Assembly (NCBI GenBank): GCA_002918705.1
Contig: PQKR01000011.1
Location: 1 to 64,000, forward strand
Direction: 5' to 3'
From: Escherichia sp. ESNIH1
GTDB lineage: Bacteria > Pseudomonadota > Gammaproteobacteria > Enterobacterales > Enterobacteriaceae
Length of the DNA: 64,000 nucleotides
How positions within the stretch are numbered: position 1 is the stretch's first letter; each line of letters starts with the position of its first letter. Positions 1 to 9,340 of the stretch are shown here, piece after piece. Under the pieces are notes generated by a model. That model worked only from the letters and a program-made list of their open reading frames with translations. It did not search any database and was not told the DNA's origin. The position numbers and the translations under genes are program-made.

Positions 1-3
1 ATT

Positions 4-123
4 TGCCTGGCGGCACTAGCGCGGTGGTCCCACCTGACCCCATGCCGAACTCAGAAGTGAAACGCCGTAGCGCCGATGGTAGTGTGGGGTCTCCCCATGC
101 GAGAGTAGGGAACTGCCAGGCAT
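4..123 (+). rRNA. rrf: 5S ribosomal RNA
   Basis: The 120 bases match the enterobacterial 5S rRNA almost base for base, including the closing helix formed by the complementary ends (tgcctggcgg at the start, ctgccaggcat at the end). It is the last rRNA of an operon whose 16S and 23S genes lie upstream of the window. With the tRNA-Asp just downstream and yafC-yafD beyond, the operon corresponds to E. coli rrnH. Confidence 0.97.
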
Positions 124-176
124 CAAATTAAGCAGTAAACCGGGGCATCAAACCGGTGGTTGTAGAAAAATTCGGT

Positions 177-253
177 GGAGCGGTAGTTCAGTCGGTTAGA
201 ATACCTGCCTGTCACGCAGGGGGTCGCGGGTTCGAGTCCCGTCCGTTCCGCCA
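177..253 (+). tRNA. aspU: tRNA-Asp (anticodon GUC)
   Basis: A full 77-base cloverleaf: acceptor ggagcgg/ccgttcc, D-loop with ttcagtcggttaga, anticodon loop ctGTCac, T-arm gtcgcgggttcgagtcccg and an encoded CCA. It lies 53 bases after the 5S gene and is probably cotranscribed with the rRNA operon, like aspU of E. coli rrnH. A second copy identical over the whole tRNA lies at 9175. Confidence 0.97.
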
Positions 254-260
254 CTTATTT

Positions 261-295
261 AGGACCATGTTATTTATTAACATGGTCCTTTTCTT
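261..295 (+). terminator. Rho-independent terminator of the rRNA/tRNA operon
   Basis: Perfect 12-bp inverted repeat (aggaccatgtta / taacatggtcct) with a 5-base loop followed by ttttcttt. It ends the rRNA-tRNA-Asp transcript and shields the oppositely oriented gene that ends at 340. Confidence 0.85.
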
Positions 296-339
296 TGCCT
301 AAAATTCGACTTTCTTACTGTATAATTCCTTAAAGGTAG

Positions 340-1719
340 TTATAGTGTTGATTCTACGGAGCCGCTCAGATCGACATACCAGCCGTCCTCTCCACGTGTA
401 ATAGCGTCAATACTCCAGTCAGCAGGTGCATCGCTGTTCAGCGATAATGTCAGTGTATCTGTGGATGCATAGTCTATATTCAAGGTAACCTCCCCATTCC
501 AGGTAACAAATTCACCTTCTGAGTCCAGTGAGCCATAGCGTAGCGTACAGGCACTAATATCATTGTAATCATCTGAATGACCAACAACACACAGCAGACT
601 CGGTTGAGTATAAGTGGGATTATTAGAGCAGAAAGTGTAATAATTTACTGGGAGAGGTATTTGTGGTACTACCAACATGCCTGTTGTAAAACTACTCTCA
701 ATGACAAACCCTTGCCAACTATTTGGCGCCATTGTATTAGTAAGACGTACAAATACGGGAATGACAAAATTGCTCACAACTGACCTAACGACGTTGGAGG
801 TTGTTTCATCAAAGACAGCTTCTAAATAAGGCTCATTGTCTGTAAAAACATGGCTTTTATACGAATTAAAGTCATATCCGGCTCCCCCTTCAATGTAAGA
901 GGTTTGTGCCCAGTAGAAAGGATATGACTGGTCGCTAATTAATGCTGCTGACTTATAAATAAAAGTACCTTCCTCGTTGCGAAGTTCAGCAGAACTATTT
1001 ACAACTTGAATATCTATTTCACCACGGTACTCTTCGTCTTTATAATAACGAACATAAGTGGTGTTGACAGGCATAAATTCAAAACGCACCATAAAGTGCA
1101 TATCATCAATTTTTTCAATAGAATGAGTAACGAACTTATCCAGTTCTAAAACAGTAATCTCTCTTTTATCTTTATCATAAGTAAGCTTGATCTCTGCATC
1201 TGTTTGATAATCGACTATCGATCGCTTGTCGGCAATTCGGATCGGTTGCGCAAAGATAGCAAGCGCTATAGTTACTGTATCCAGGGCGTCAGCATTCATA
1301 ATTGCTAATGTTCCTGGGATAGGTTCGGGCGTATAACGAGAATAGCAGCTATTATATGTAGGCTTTAACTCTGCTTGTACAGAAGTACATTGCGTTCCGT
1401 ATCCATCTAAATTCACCGATGCCTGCATACTTACGATGACATCGCTGTGTAGGAGACCTATAGCACTAACCGAACCTACGTTTATTGTATCCTCAATGAT
1501 AGCTGCAAAATCGGCTATGTCTTCATTAAAATAGTTTTCTTCACTGCCTGTTGGATCAAACGTTTTGAAGTAGGTCTCAATGAGTAATTTATTGCTGTTT
1601 AGTTTCGCTGAACGAAAAAGCCATGACGTACCATCAAAAAATAAAACGAACTGGTGCGCAGGCAAGGAAACACTGTCGCCTTGAAAATTAGCCTCTGTAT
1701 ATAACGTTATATTGCTCAT
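340..1719 (-). CDS. Unrecognised 459-residue protein, possible beta/gamma-crystallin-like N-terminus
   Basis: I do not recognise this protein. The first 25 residues (ITLYTEANFQGDSVSL and onward) resemble the 'YxxxNFQG' strand motif of beta/gamma-crystallin domains, but only one such motif is visible. The rest is rich in alternating hydrophobic and polar residues suggestive of beta structure, with cysteines near residues 112, 124, 360, 370 and 383. No signal peptide or membrane segment is obvious. Codon use is AT-rich compared with the yaf genes that follow, which suggests acquisition. It occupies the position between the rrnH tRNA-Asp and yafC where E. coli carries dkgB, and it converges on the rRNA operon terminator. 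The ATG start is followed by a plausible domain start, but its ribosome site is weak. The coding call is good; the function is unknown. Confidence 0.75.
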   Translation of the reverse strand: MSNITLYTEANFQGDSVSLPAHQFVLFFDGTSWLFRSAKLNSNKLLIETYFKTFDPTGSEENYFNEDIADFAAIIEDTINVGSVSAIGLLHSDVIVSMQASVNLDGYGTQCTSVQAELKPTYNSCYSRYTPEPIPGTLAIMNADALDTVTIALAIFAQPIRIADKRSIVDYQTDAEIKLTYDKDKREITVLELDKFVTHSIEKIDDMHFMVRFEFMPVNTTYVRYYKDEEYRGEIDIQVVNSSAELRNEEGTFIYKSAALISDQSYPFYWAQTSYIEGGAGYDFNSYKSHVFTDNEPYLEAVFDETTSNVVRSVVSNFVIPVFVRLTNTMAPNSWQGFVIESSFTTGMLVVPQIPLPVNYYTFCSNNPTYTQPSLLCVVGHSDDYNDISACTLRYGSLDSEGEFVTWNGEVTLNIDYASTDTLTLSLNSDAPADWSIDAITRGEDGWYVDLSGSVESTL

Positions 1720-2022
1720 GGTCTATCCTTACATAGTGTTGGGTCGGTAGATAACGATTGCAATAACGCCATTGTCGCTTGTCCATTATGTTTTTTAAGA
1801 TAGCGGTTTATAGAGATTTTCTATTCATAATATAAATGACAATGTCGTTGTCCGGATAACTGCTTGATGAATTTATATCCAGACGTTTGGCTATATTATC
1901 TTTTTCTTGACCGTCACCTTTCCCTTTTTACGCAATGTATTTGGGCTATGTAATTAATTGGATCTTTGATTTTAAATAGTTCTCGTCAGCCAGGCTGTGT
2001 GCAGTAGGGTTTGTATGTACCT
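1720..2022. other. AT-rich intergenic region, no gene seen
   Basis: About 300 bases between the start of the unrecognised gene and the end of yafC. The stretch is AT-rich and contains many short TATA-like tracts. It presumably holds the promoter of the 459-residue gene (leftward), but I see no convincing -35/-10 pair, RNA gene or repeat. It may include one edge of the inserted DNA that replaced dkgB. Confidence 0.5.
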
Positions 2023-2922
2023 CTATGGCTGCTGACGCTGTTTCACATATTCGCTAAGAAAATCGACGAAGGCACGGATACGCGTGCTGACGGCTCTGTC
2101 GCTGTAGTAAACCGCGCTGAACGGCATCTCAACCGGAAGGCGCTTATCCGCCAGTACTTCAACCAGCTCACCGCTGGCAATCTCCTTATCCGTCATATAG
2201 TCAGACAGACAGGCAATACCGTTCCCTGAGAGACAGAGATACTTCAGCGTTTCGCCGCTGTTAGAGGTAATGTCGCTGTTAATTTCATACAGTTGCCCAT
2301 CTTCACAGGCGATCGGCCAGGTATTCAGGGAAACAGGCTCGGTAAAGCCCAGGCAGGTGTGATGTTTGAGATCGTCCACGCTATGCGGCGTACCGTATTT
2401 AGCCAAGTAGGCAGGGGAGGCGATCATCCTGCGGGAGCTTTTAAACAGCGGTCGGGCGCGCAGGCTGGAGTCCGTTAGCGTGCCGACGCGAATAGCAACG
2501 TCTACTTTACGCTCGATGAGGTTAATAAAGGTCTCCGATGAGACCAGCGAGAGGGTCACCTCCGGATAACGCTCACGAAACGGCTTAATCATCGGCATGA
2601 GAAAATGCAGCACAACCGGCGTGGCAGCATCGATACGCAGCAGGCCGCGTGGCGTTTGCTGATGCTCCATCACCTCGTTTTCTGCCGCCGCCATCTCCTG
2701 CAGAATAAGCTGCACGCGACGGAAATAGCGCTCACCCTCTTCGGTCAGGCTTAGATGGCGCGTGGTGCGGTTAAGCAAGCTCACGCCCAGCTTGGTCTCC
2801 AGCTTTTTTACCGCCCGGCTGATAGCCGAATTGGCCTGCCCAAGCTGCTCTGCGGCACGGCTAAAGCTTCCGCTCTCTACCACGGCGACAAATATAGCCA
2901 GCTCTTCTGATGTTGCCTTCAT
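2023..2922 (-). CDS. yafC: LysR-family transcriptional regulator YafC
   Basis: A DNA-binding LysR regulator of 299 residues, the usual family length. The N-terminal winged helix-turn-helix is clear (about residues 5-63: [17 protein letters not shown], then [10 protein letters not shown] and LLNRTTR). A substrate-binding-like effector domain follows (about 90-295). The sequence matches E. coli YafC closely and sits directly upstream of, and divergent from, yafD as in E. coli. The ATG start is preceded by an aggtg ribosome site. The effector and target genes are not known to me. Confidence 0.93.
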   Translation of the reverse strand: MKATSEELAIFVAVVESGSFSRAAEQLGQANSAISRAVKKLETKLGVSLLNRTTRHLSLTEEGERYFRRVQLILQEMAAAENEVMEHQQTPRGLLRIDAATPVVLHFLMPMIKPFRERYPEVTLSLVSSETFINLIERKVDVAIRVGTLTDSSLRARPLFKSSRRMIASPAYLAKYGTPHSVDDLKHHTCLGFTEPVSLNTWPIACEDGQLYEINSDITSNSGETLKYLCLSGNGIACLSDYMTDKEIASGELVEVLADKRLPVEMPFSAVYYSDRAVSTRIRAFVDFLSEYVKQRQQP

Positions 2923-3118
2923 TTTTGCACCTGTAGCAAAATTTTATCCGCATTTTAACGATTTTTGTTATTTAACCACGCGCCTGTATTGAGTGTCACT
3001 TCCTTAGCAAAACATCTGTTTTTACATGCAGCGTTGAAAGTGTGCGCTAAAATCCCTATAACAGAAGGAGTGGCCCTGGTATCCAGGGTAAACAGGTTAC
3101 AGAGGTAAGAAGCCGAAA

Positions 3119-3919
3119 GTGCGAAAACATACCCATGCCATGCGCTACATCGCGGGACAGCCCGCCGAGCGGATCCTGCCGCCCGGGTCATTCGCGAGCA
3201 TTGGCCAGGCATCGCCCCCAGGCGCACCGCTGAGCGAAGAAGAGAATATTCGCGTCCTGGTGTGGAACATTTTCAAACAGCAGCGTGCAGAGTGGCAGTC
3301 GGTACTGCAGAACTTTGGTAAAGATGCCCACCTCGTGCTGCTGCAGGAGGCACAAACCACGCCTGAGCTGATCCGCTTTGCTACCACAAACTATCTGGCG
3401 GCGGATCAGGTGCCGGCCTTTGTGCTGCCTCAGCACCCCTCAGGCGTCATGACGCTGGCATCTGCCCATCCGGTCTACTGCTGCCCGCTGCGCGAACGTG
3501 AGCCGATCCTGCGGCTGGCGAAGTCCGCCCTGGTGACGGTCTATCCTCTGCCTGACGGACGGCTGCTGATGGTCGTCAACGTCCATGCGGTTAACTTCAG
3601 CCTGGGGGTTGATGTCTACAGCAAGCAGCTGCTGCCTATCGGGGATCAGATTGCCCAGCATAATGGCCCGGTGATCATGGCCGGTGATTTTAATGCCTGG
3701 AGCCGTCCGCGCATGAACGCGCTTTATCGCTTCTCCCGGGAGATGTCGCTGCGTCAGGTACGCTTTACAGATGACAATCGCCGCCGGGCGTTTGGTCGTC
3801 CGCTCGATTTTATCTTCTATCGTGGTCTGAACGTGAACGAAGCTTCAGTGCTGGTCACTCGCGCCTCCGATCACAATCCGCTACTCGTTGAATTCAGTCC
3901 CGGCAAACCTGATAAATAG
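3119..3919 (+). CDS. yafD: Endonuclease/exonuclease/phosphatase-family protein YafD
   Basis: 266 residues of the EEP (DNase I/exonuclease III/phosphatase) fold. Family motifs visible are VWNIFKQ (about 50), LLQEAQ with the metal-binding Glu (about 80), the VHAVNF segment, GDFNAW (about 189-194) and the C-terminal SDHNPL (about 250). The chosen start is GTG at 3119, because the resulting N-terminus (MRK.Tx[22 protein letters not shown]) matches E. coli YafD throughout. No signal peptide is seen. The substrate is not firmly established. It is followed by yafE in the same direction after a 77-base gap. Confidence 0.93.
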   Translation: MRKHTHAMRYIAGQPAERILPPGSFASIGQASPPGAPLSEEENIRVLVWNIFKQQRAEWQSVLQNFGKDAHLVLLQEAQTTPELIRFATTNYLAADQVPAFVLPQHPSGVMTLASAHPVYCCPLREREPILRLAKSALVTVYPLPDGRLLMVVNVHAVNFSLGVDVYSKQLLPIGDQIAQHNGPVIMAGDFNAWSRPRMNALYRFSREMSLRQVRFTDDNRRRAFGRPLDFIFYRGLNVNEASVLVTRASDHNPLLVEFSPGKPDK

Positions 3920-3996
3920 TGGTGCGTCAGGTCTGCCGTAGGGCAGGCCTAAACGGGTGCTGCCCTCTTTTTCACTTAACCTAAAAGGACAGCACA

Positions 3997-4764
3997 ATGG
4001 CAGCAAAATCCCATCATGATAACGTTGAAGATCAGTTTGGCTCCCAGGCGAGCGCCTATTTAACCAGCGCCGTGCATGCCGCGGGCCGCGATTTAGAGCG
4101 GCTGCGCGATCGTCTCCAGCGCTTCCCACAGGCTCAGGTGTTAGACGTCGGCTGTGGCGGAGGACATGCCAGCTTTACCGCCGCTGCTGCGGTAGGGCAG
4201 GTGACGGCGTACGATCTCTCCAGCGATATGCTGGGAGTGGTAGCCGCAGCGGCAAAAGAGAAAGGCTTAACGAATATCAGCACCCAGCAGGGTTATGCGG
4301 AGCGTTTACCCTTCGCTGATGAGACCTTTGATGTGGTGATTAGCCGCTATTCAGCACACCACTGGCAGGATCTCGGCCAGGCCCTGCGCGAAGTTAAGCG
4401 CGTTCTGAAGCCTGGCGGAACGGTATTCCTGATGGATGTGATGTCGCCGGGCGAGCCAGTACGTGATATCTGGTTGCAGACAGTTGAAGCCCTGCGCGAT
4501 ACCTCTCACGTGCGCAACTACTCTAGCGGCCAGTGGCTGGCACAGATTAACGAGGTAGGGCTGACGACCTGTGATTTGGTTACCGATCGTCTGGTGCTGG
4601 AGTTCTCCTCCTGGATCGCGCGTATGCGTACGCCAGATGCGCTGAGCAAAGCGATCCGTCTCTATCAGGACAGCGCACCACAGGCGGTAAAAGCCTACTT
4701 TGAGCTGCAGGATGACGGTTCATTTACCAGCGATACGGTATTTATTGAGGCGAAAAAACGCTAA
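3997..4764 (+). CDS. yafE: SAM-dependent methyltransferase YafE
   Basis: 255 residues of a class I methyltransferase (UbiE/COQ5-like Methyltransf_11 group). The SAM-binding motif I is VLDVGCGGGHAS (about residues 48-59), motif II YDLSSDML (about 72) and the post-motif segment DVVISRYSAHHW (about 110-121). The substrate is unknown. An aaaagga ribosome site lies just upstream of the ATG. It lies downstream of yafD and probably shares its transcript; a bidirectional terminator follows. Confidence 0.92.
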   Translation: MAAKSHHDNVEDQFGSQASAYLTSAVHAAGRDLERLRDRLQRFPQAQVLDVGCGGGHASFTAAAAVGQVTAYDLSSDMLGVVAAAAKEKGLTNISTQQGYAERLPFADETFDVVISRYSAHHWQDLGQALREVKRVLKPGGTVFLMDVMSPGEPVRDIWLQTVEALRDTSHVRNYSSGQWLAQINEVGLTTCDLVTDRLVLEFSSWIARMRTPDALSKAIRLYQDSAPQAVKAYFELQDDGSFTSDTVFIEAKKR

Positions 4765-4782
4765 TTCACGCAAACAGCAATA

Positions 4783-4814
4783 AAAAAAGCACCGGGGGAA
4801 ACGGTGCTTTTTTA
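4783..4814. terminator. Bidirectional terminator between yafE and mltD
   Basis: Inverted repeat aaaaagcaccg / cggtgctttttt with a 7-base loop, A-rich on the left and T-rich on the right. It can therefore stop both the rightward yafE transcript and the leftward mltD transcript. Confidence 0.8.
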
Positions 4815-4832
4815 TATGAAACGGTTCGATGA

Positions 4833-6200
4833 TCAGGAGTCTGGCGTGGCGTTATTCTTCACAAACAGCGTGAGCTGATCGCCCGGCTGCAGGTTATCCG
4901 TATCGTCATTCCAGCGCATAACATCCTTAATATTTACGCCGTAATCTTTCGCAATACTGGAGAGCGAATCGCCTTTACGCACGCGATACTTAACGCTATC
5001 GCTGTTGCTGGCAAGACGCTGCGCGCTGCTGCCTGCGCCAATGGTCAGGCTCTGGCCCACTTTCAGGGTTGAACCGCGCAGGCTATTCCATTGCTGGAGA
5101 TCCTTAGCGCTCACGCCGAGACGTGAAGCAATACCGGACAGCGTATCACCTGAACGTACCTTATAGCTGCGGCTGGTCAGCGGGGTGTTATCCGCCATCA
5201 GCGTTGGCTGTACGGCAGCGATTTCACCCGAGGCCAGGGATTCACGCAGCTGCTCAGCATGCTTCTGCGGCACCATCACATACTGCGGTCCACCGGAGCC
5301 CAGCGTCGAGCCCTTAACGCCAGCGTTAAAGGTCTTCAGCTTGCTGACCGGCATGCCAGCCATATCCGCCAGCTGGCTCATGCCAACCGGACTGTTCAGC
5401 CGGACGCGAGCCAGCGCGCGGCTATCGTCAGGCGTAGGCAGACGGACACCGTAGCGCTTGCTGTTCTTGAGAATATCGCTCAAGGCCAGCATTTTTGGCA
5501 CGTAAATTTTCGTTTCCTGAGGCAGTGAGAGCGACCAGAAATCGGTAGGTTTCCCGCGCGATTTATTCGCTTTCATTGCCTTCATGACACGCCCTTCGCC
5601 GCTGTTATAGGCAGCCACTGTCAACAGCCAGTCGCCGTCAAACATGCGGTTAAGACGCTGCATCATGTCGAGTGCGGCGGTGGTAGATGCCACAACGTCA
5701 CGACGCGCATCGTAAGTGCGAGTCTGTTTCAAACCGTAGTTGCGCCCCGTACTCGGAATGATCTGCCAAATGCCTGCGGCATTGGCGCCAGACGTCGCGT
5801 GCGGGTTAAAAGCGCTCTCCACTATGGGTAGTAGTACCAGTTCCATAGGCATGTTACGTTTCTTAACTTGCCCTGCTATCCAGTACATATACGGCTCTGC
5901 CCGTAAAGTTACATCGTGGAGATAGCTCTTGTTGCTTAAATACTTCTGTTTCTGTTCGCGAATCCGGTCGTTTTCCGGAATTCCCATCTTTAGCTCGTCG
6001 CCAATGAAAGCCCACAAGTCCTGATCCTGCGCGAGGGATGTTCCATCGTCCATCCACCGCGCCTGACTTGTAAACTTCCCTGCTTCCCCTTGACTAGCTG
6101 CAGAAAGGCTCTGTGCGTGCTGTTGTACGTTGCCGTCGTGGTTAGACGCCTGGCAACCCACAAGCAGGACAGAGGCGAGTAAGATCGCTTGTGCCTTCAT
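4833..6200 (-). CDS. mltD: Membrane-bound lytic murein transglycosylase D
   Basis: A 455-residue lipoprotein that cleaves the glycan strand of peptidoglycan, forming 1,6-anhydromuramoyl ends. A lipobox (VLLVGC, Cys16) predicts lipidation in the envelope. The SLT catalytic domain (about 105-230) shows the catalytic Glu128 in LPIVESAFNP and the AAGIWQIIPSTG motif. Two LysM peptidoglycan-binding repeats occupy about 345-390 and 404-448 (YKVRSGDTLSGIA and YRVRKGDSLSSIA). Length and domain order match E. coli MltD. It lies upstream of gloB in reverse orientation, as in E. coli. Confidence 0.96.
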   Translation of the reverse strand: MKAQAILLASVLLVGCQASNHDGNVQQHAQSLSAASQGEAGKFTSQARWMDDGTSLAQDQDLWAFIGDELKMGIPENDRIREQKQKYLSNKSYLHDVTLRAEPYMYWIAGQVKKRNMPMELVLLPIVESAFNPHATSGANAAGIWQIIPSTGRNYGLKQTRTYDARRDVVASTTAALDMMQRLNRMFDGDWLLTVAAYNSGEGRVMKAMKANKSRGKPTDFWSLSLPQETKIYVPKMLALSDILKNSKRYGVRLPTPDDSRALARVRLNSPVGMSQLADMAGMPVSKLKTFNAGVKGSTLGSGGPQYVMVPQKHAEQLRESLASGEIAAVQPTLMADNTPLTSRSYKVRSGDTLSGIASRLGVSAKDLQQWNSLRGSTLKVGQSLTIGAGSSAQRLASNSDSVKYRVRKGDSLSSIAKDYGVNIKDVMRWNDDTDNLQPGDQLTLFVKNNATPDS

Positions 6201-6273
6201 GTGTGTGAGTCAATAGTTGCTTAAAAGACGAGCAATCATAACGGCGAAGGATCCAGATGACAAGTATGAAATT

Positions 6274-7029
6274 TCAGAATGTGTCTTTCTTTGACCTCAA
6301 CCATGCAAAACGCGTATTAGGCTGTTGCAATTTTGTTTCTTTATCTATAACTCTAATTAAATCAGGATCTTCAGTACGTAAAAAAACATTAATACGCCGC
6401 TCATTTTCCAGCGTTACGGGTAGCGTTGTTTGATTTTTTGTGCGTAACTGCTTCACTTTATTAAGATAATCCTCAATAGACGCATCACCAGGCAGAATAT
6501 GTTGGGCAAACTTCATATTTGCTAATGTATATTCATGTGCGCAACATATAACCGTTTCGCCGGGAAGGGCGTTAATTTTCTGAAAAGATTGATACATCTG
6601 ATCTGCTGTTCCTTCGAACAGTCGGCCGCAACCGCCTGAAAACAGCGTGTCGCCGCAAAAAAGGTAAGGAATTGTGTAGTAAGAAACATGACCCAGCGTA
6701 TGACCCGGCGTGGCAAAAACAGAAAATTCGTAGCCCAAAAGAATGAGCTTATCCCCCTCAACTACGCATTTCGTTGCCCCTTTATCTTGTGTCTCTTCCG
6801 GCCCATATACCACTACGTCCGGGAACCGCTGACGGAGTTCTTTCACTCCGCCAACGTGATCGTGATGGTGGTGGGTAAGCAGGATCGCCTGCGGTTGCCA
6901 CTGGTTATCTTCGATAGCACTCAGCACCGGAGCCGCTTCGCCCGGATCGACAATCACACAGTGACCTTCGTCATTGCTTAACACCCAGATGTAGTTATCC
7001 TGAAATGCGGGAATACTGTTAAGATTCAT
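6274..7029 (-). CDS. gloB: Hydroxyacylglutathione hydrolase (glyoxalase II)
   Basis: Hydrolyses S-lactoylglutathione to lactate and glutathione, the second step of methylglyoxal detoxification in the cytoplasm. The metallo-beta-lactamase motif [10 protein letters not shown] (residues 52-61, metal ligands His53, His55, Asp57, His58) and the later GHTLGHV and [12 protein letters not shown] segments are intact. The length is 251 residues, as in E. coli. It is transcribed divergently from yafS with 33 bases between the starts, so their promoters must overlap. Confidence 0.96.
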   Translation of the reverse strand: MNLNSIPAFQDNYIWVLSNDEGHCVIVDPGEAAPVLSAIEDNQWQPQAILLTHHHHDHVGGVKELRQRFPDVVVYGPEETQDKGATKCVVEGDKLILLGYEFSVFATPGHTLGHVSYYTIPYLFCGDTLFSGGCGRLFEGTADQMYQSFQKINALPGETVICCAHEYTLANMKFAQHILPGDASIEDYLNKVKQLRTKNQTTLPVTLENERRINVFLRTEDPDLIRVIDKETKLQQPNTRFAWLRSKKDTF

Positions 7030-7062
7030 ATAATACCTCTCAAAGCGTAGCGGAAGGTTGTG

Positions 7063-7779
7063 ATGAAACCGGCAAGGACACCTCGAACGTTCTCAGCACC
7101 CGCCCACTGGGCTGAGTTTTCCCGTGGCGAATACTACCGCGAGGCGCTGGAGCAGCAGCTTAAGCCCTGGTTCGCAAAGATCTATGGATTTCACCTGCTT
7201 AAGATTGGCAATCTCAGCGCGGAAATCAATGCCGAAAGCTGCGCTATCTCGCATCAGGTTAACGTCTCGCTGCAGGGCGAGCCTGCACAGGTCAGAGCCG
7301 ATCCGCTGCATCTTCCTTTTGAGAATAAATCCGTCGACGCCTGCCTGCTGGCCCATACGCTGAGCTGGTGCCCGGATCCGCACCGTCTGTTAAATGAGGC
7401 CGATCGCGTGTTGATTGATGATGGCTGGTTGATACTGAGCGGGTTTAATCCTGTCAGCCTGCTGGGGCTCCGCAAGGCGCTGCCCATCAAGCGTCAGTCA
7501 GCGGTCTACCGCAGCCGGATGTTTACGATGATGCGCCAGCTCGACTGGCTGTCGCTGCTCAACTTCGAGGTGGTGCACCATAGCGGTTTTCAGGTGCTGC
7601 CGTGGACCCGACAGGGCGGAAAGGTGCTCACTACCCATCTGCCCGCGCTGGGCTGTATGCAGCTTATTGTTGCCCGTAAGCGAACCATCCCTCTGACGCT
7701 CAACCCAATGAAGCAGAGTAAAGCGAAAGCGCGCGTGCCCCAGGCGGTTGGCGCAACGCGGCAGTATCGTAAACCCTAA
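7063..7779 (+). CDS. yafS: SAM-dependent methyltransferase-like protein YafS
   Basis: 238 residues resembling E. coli YafS, a Methyltransf_11-type protein of unknown substrate. The canonical glycine-rich SAM motif is poorly preserved. The segment [22 protein letters not shown] (about 84-105) and [17 protein letters not shown] (about 118-134) correspond to later methyltransferase motifs. I chose the ATG at 7063 over the in-frame GTG three bases earlier because the E. coli protein begins MKPAR. Its stop abuts the rnhA stop with no gap. Confidence 0.9.
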   Translation: MKPARTPRTFSAPAHWAEFSRGEYYREALEQQLKPWFAKIYGFHLLKIGNLSAEINAESCAISHQVNVSLQGEPAQVRADPLHLPFENKSVDACLLAHTLSWCPDPHRLLNEADRVLIDDGWLILSGFNPVSLLGLRKALPIKRQSAVYRSRMFTMMRQLDWLSLLNFEVVHHSGFQVLPWTRQGGKVLTTHLPALGCMQLIVARKRTIPLTLNPMKQSKAKARVPQAVGATRQYRKP

Positions 7780-8247
7780 TTAGCTCTCTGGCTGATAGCC
7801 CACATCTTCCTGGGTAGGGTTCATGGCTGCGTTGCGGGCCAGTTCGTCGCAGCGTTCGTTTTCCGGATGGCCCGCGTGGCCTTTAACCCACTCCCAGCGG
7901 ATCTGGTGCTGGCTGAGTGCCGCATCCAGCCGCTTCCAGAGATCGACATTCTTTACCGGTTTCTTATCGGCCGTTTTCCAGCCGCGCTTTTTCCAGTTGT
8001 GGATCCACTGGGTGATCCCCTGGCGGACGTACTGGCTATCGGTGCTTAACACCACTTCGCAGTGCTCTTTCAGCGCCTCAAGAGAGACGATAGCCGCCAT
8101 GAGCTCCATGCGGTTGTTGGTCGTAAGGCGATACCCTTCGCTGAAGGTTCTTTCATGCTGGCGATAGCGTAAAATAGCACCGTAGCCGCCAGGCCCTGGG
8201 TTACCTAAGCAAGATCCATCGGTGAAAATTTCTACCTGTTTGAGCAT
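7780..8247 (-). CDS. rnhA: Ribonuclease HI
   Basis: Degrades the RNA strand of RNA-DNA hybrids (R-loops, primers). The start at 8247 gives 155 residues, exactly the E. coli length. Catalytic Asp10 ([17 protein letters not shown]), Glu48 (NRMELMAA), Asp70 (LSTDSQYV) and the Asp134 region ([12 protein letters not shown]) are present. It is divergent from dnaQ across only 63 bases, the arrangement known in E. coli, where the promoters overlap. Confidence 0.97.
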   Translation of the reverse strand: MLKQVEIFTDGSCLGNPGPGGYGAILRYRQHERTFSEGYRLTTNNRMELMAAIVSLEALKEHCEVVLSTDSQYVRQGITQWIHNWKKRGWKTADKKPVKNVDLWKRLDAALSQHQIRWEWVKGHAGHPENERCDELARNAAMNPTQEDVGYQPES

Positions 8248-8310
8248 CTCTGGTAGACTTCCTGTAGTTGAAATCGACGTAAAACGACAAGTCTGACATA
8301 AATGACCGCT

Positions 8311-9042
8311 ATGAGCACTGCAATTACACGACAGATCGTCCTTGATACAGAAACCACCGGTATGAACCAGATCGGTGCCCACTATGAAGGACATAAGATT
8401 ATTGAAATCGGCGCGGTGGAGGTGATTAACCGTCGCCTGACCGGCAATAACTTCCACGTCTACCTCAAGCCGGATCGGCTGGTGGATCCGGAAGCCTTTG
8501 GCGTGCACGGGATTGCAGATGAGTTTTTGCTGGATAAGCCGCTGTTTAGCGACGTTGCCGATGAGTTTATCGACTATATTCGTGGCGCTGAGCTGGTGAT
8601 CCATAACGCATCGTTTGATATCGGCTTTATGGACTATGAGTTCAGCAAGCTGAACCGGGGCATTCCTAAAACGGACACCTTCTGTAAGGTGACCGATAGC
8701 CTGGCGATGGCAAGGAAGATGTTCCCCGGCAAGCGCAACAGCCTGGATGCCCTCTGCTCACGCTATGAGATAGATAACAGCAAGCGAACGCTGCACGGGG
8801 CACTGCTCGATGCCCAGATCCTTGCCGACGTCTTCTTAATGATGACGGGCGGGCAGACGTCAATGGCGTTCTCCGTTGAGGGTGAAAACCAGCAGGCACA
8901 GGGCGAAGCGACTATTCAGCGCGTTGCTCGCCGGGCAAATGCACTACGTGTGGTATTAGCCAGCGATGAAGAGGTGATGGCCCATGAATCGCGTCTCGAT
9001 CTGGTACAGAAGAAGGGTGGATCCTGCCTGTGGCGGGCCTGA
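8311..9042 (+). CDS. dnaQ: DNA polymerase III epsilon subunit (proofreading exonuclease)
   Basis: The 3'-5' proofreading subunit of the replicative polymerase core. The DEDDh exonuclease residues are visible: Asp12/Glu14 in VLDTETTG, Asp103 in [10 protein letters not shown], His162 in [10 protein letters not shown] and Asp167. The C-terminal tail ([16 protein letters not shown]) matches the segment that binds the alpha subunit. The ATG at 8311 gives the 243-residue E. coli length. An in-frame ATG at 8302 (MTAMSTAI) is an equally placed alternative. tRNA-Asp follows, as in E. coli. Confidence 0.97.
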   Translation: MSTAITRQIVLDTETTGMNQIGAHYEGHKIIEIGAVEVINRRLTGNNFHVYLKPDRLVDPEAFGVHGIADEFLLDKPLFSDVADEFIDYIRGAELVIHNASFDIGFMDYEFSKLNRGIPKTDTFCKVTDSLAMARKMFPGKRNSLDALCSRYEIDNSKRTLHGALLDAQILADVFLMMTGGQTSMAFSVEGENQQAQGEATIQRVARRANALRVVLASDEEVMAHESRLDLVQKKGGSCLWRA

Positions 9043-9174
9043 AACGCCTTGTTTTGTCGATAAAAACAGCGCGCGGGCGATTTTTGCAGCAAACGCTTCA
9101 AAAGCAGTGAAAAAGCATTGACGGCGTGCGAGGCAATACGTAATATTCGCCTCGTTCCCAAGGGAACACAACGC

Positions 9175-9251
9175 GGAGCGGTAGTTCAGTCGGTTAGAAT
9201 ACCTGCCTGTCACGCAGGGGGTCGCGGGTTCGAGTCCCGTCCGTTCCGCCA
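9175..9251 (+). tRNA. aspV: tRNA-Asp (anticodon GUC), second copy
   Basis: All 77 bases are identical to the copy at 177-253, with encoded CCA. It lies downstream of dnaQ exactly where E. coli has aspV, with its own terminator. The pair of identical tRNAs forms a direct repeat about 9 kb apart. Confidence 0.97.
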
Positions 9252-9258
9252 CTATTCA

Positions 9259-9299
9259 GAAGGCCTGAGTCAGCAATGATTCAGGCCTTCGTCGTTTTT
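9259..9299 (+). terminator. Terminator of tRNA-Asp (aspV)
   Basis: Ten-base perfect stem (gaaggcctga / tcaggccttc) with a 12-base loop, followed by gtcgttttt. Confidence 0.75.
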
Positions 9300-9340
9300 G
9301 CCCTTCAAACGGGCAGCTGCGCCCCCGTTATGTATTAAGG

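Noticed and set aside
8248..8604. Upstream in-frame extension of rnhA
   Set aside because: It would overlap the dnaQ gene; the 155-residue start at 8247 matches E. coli exactly.
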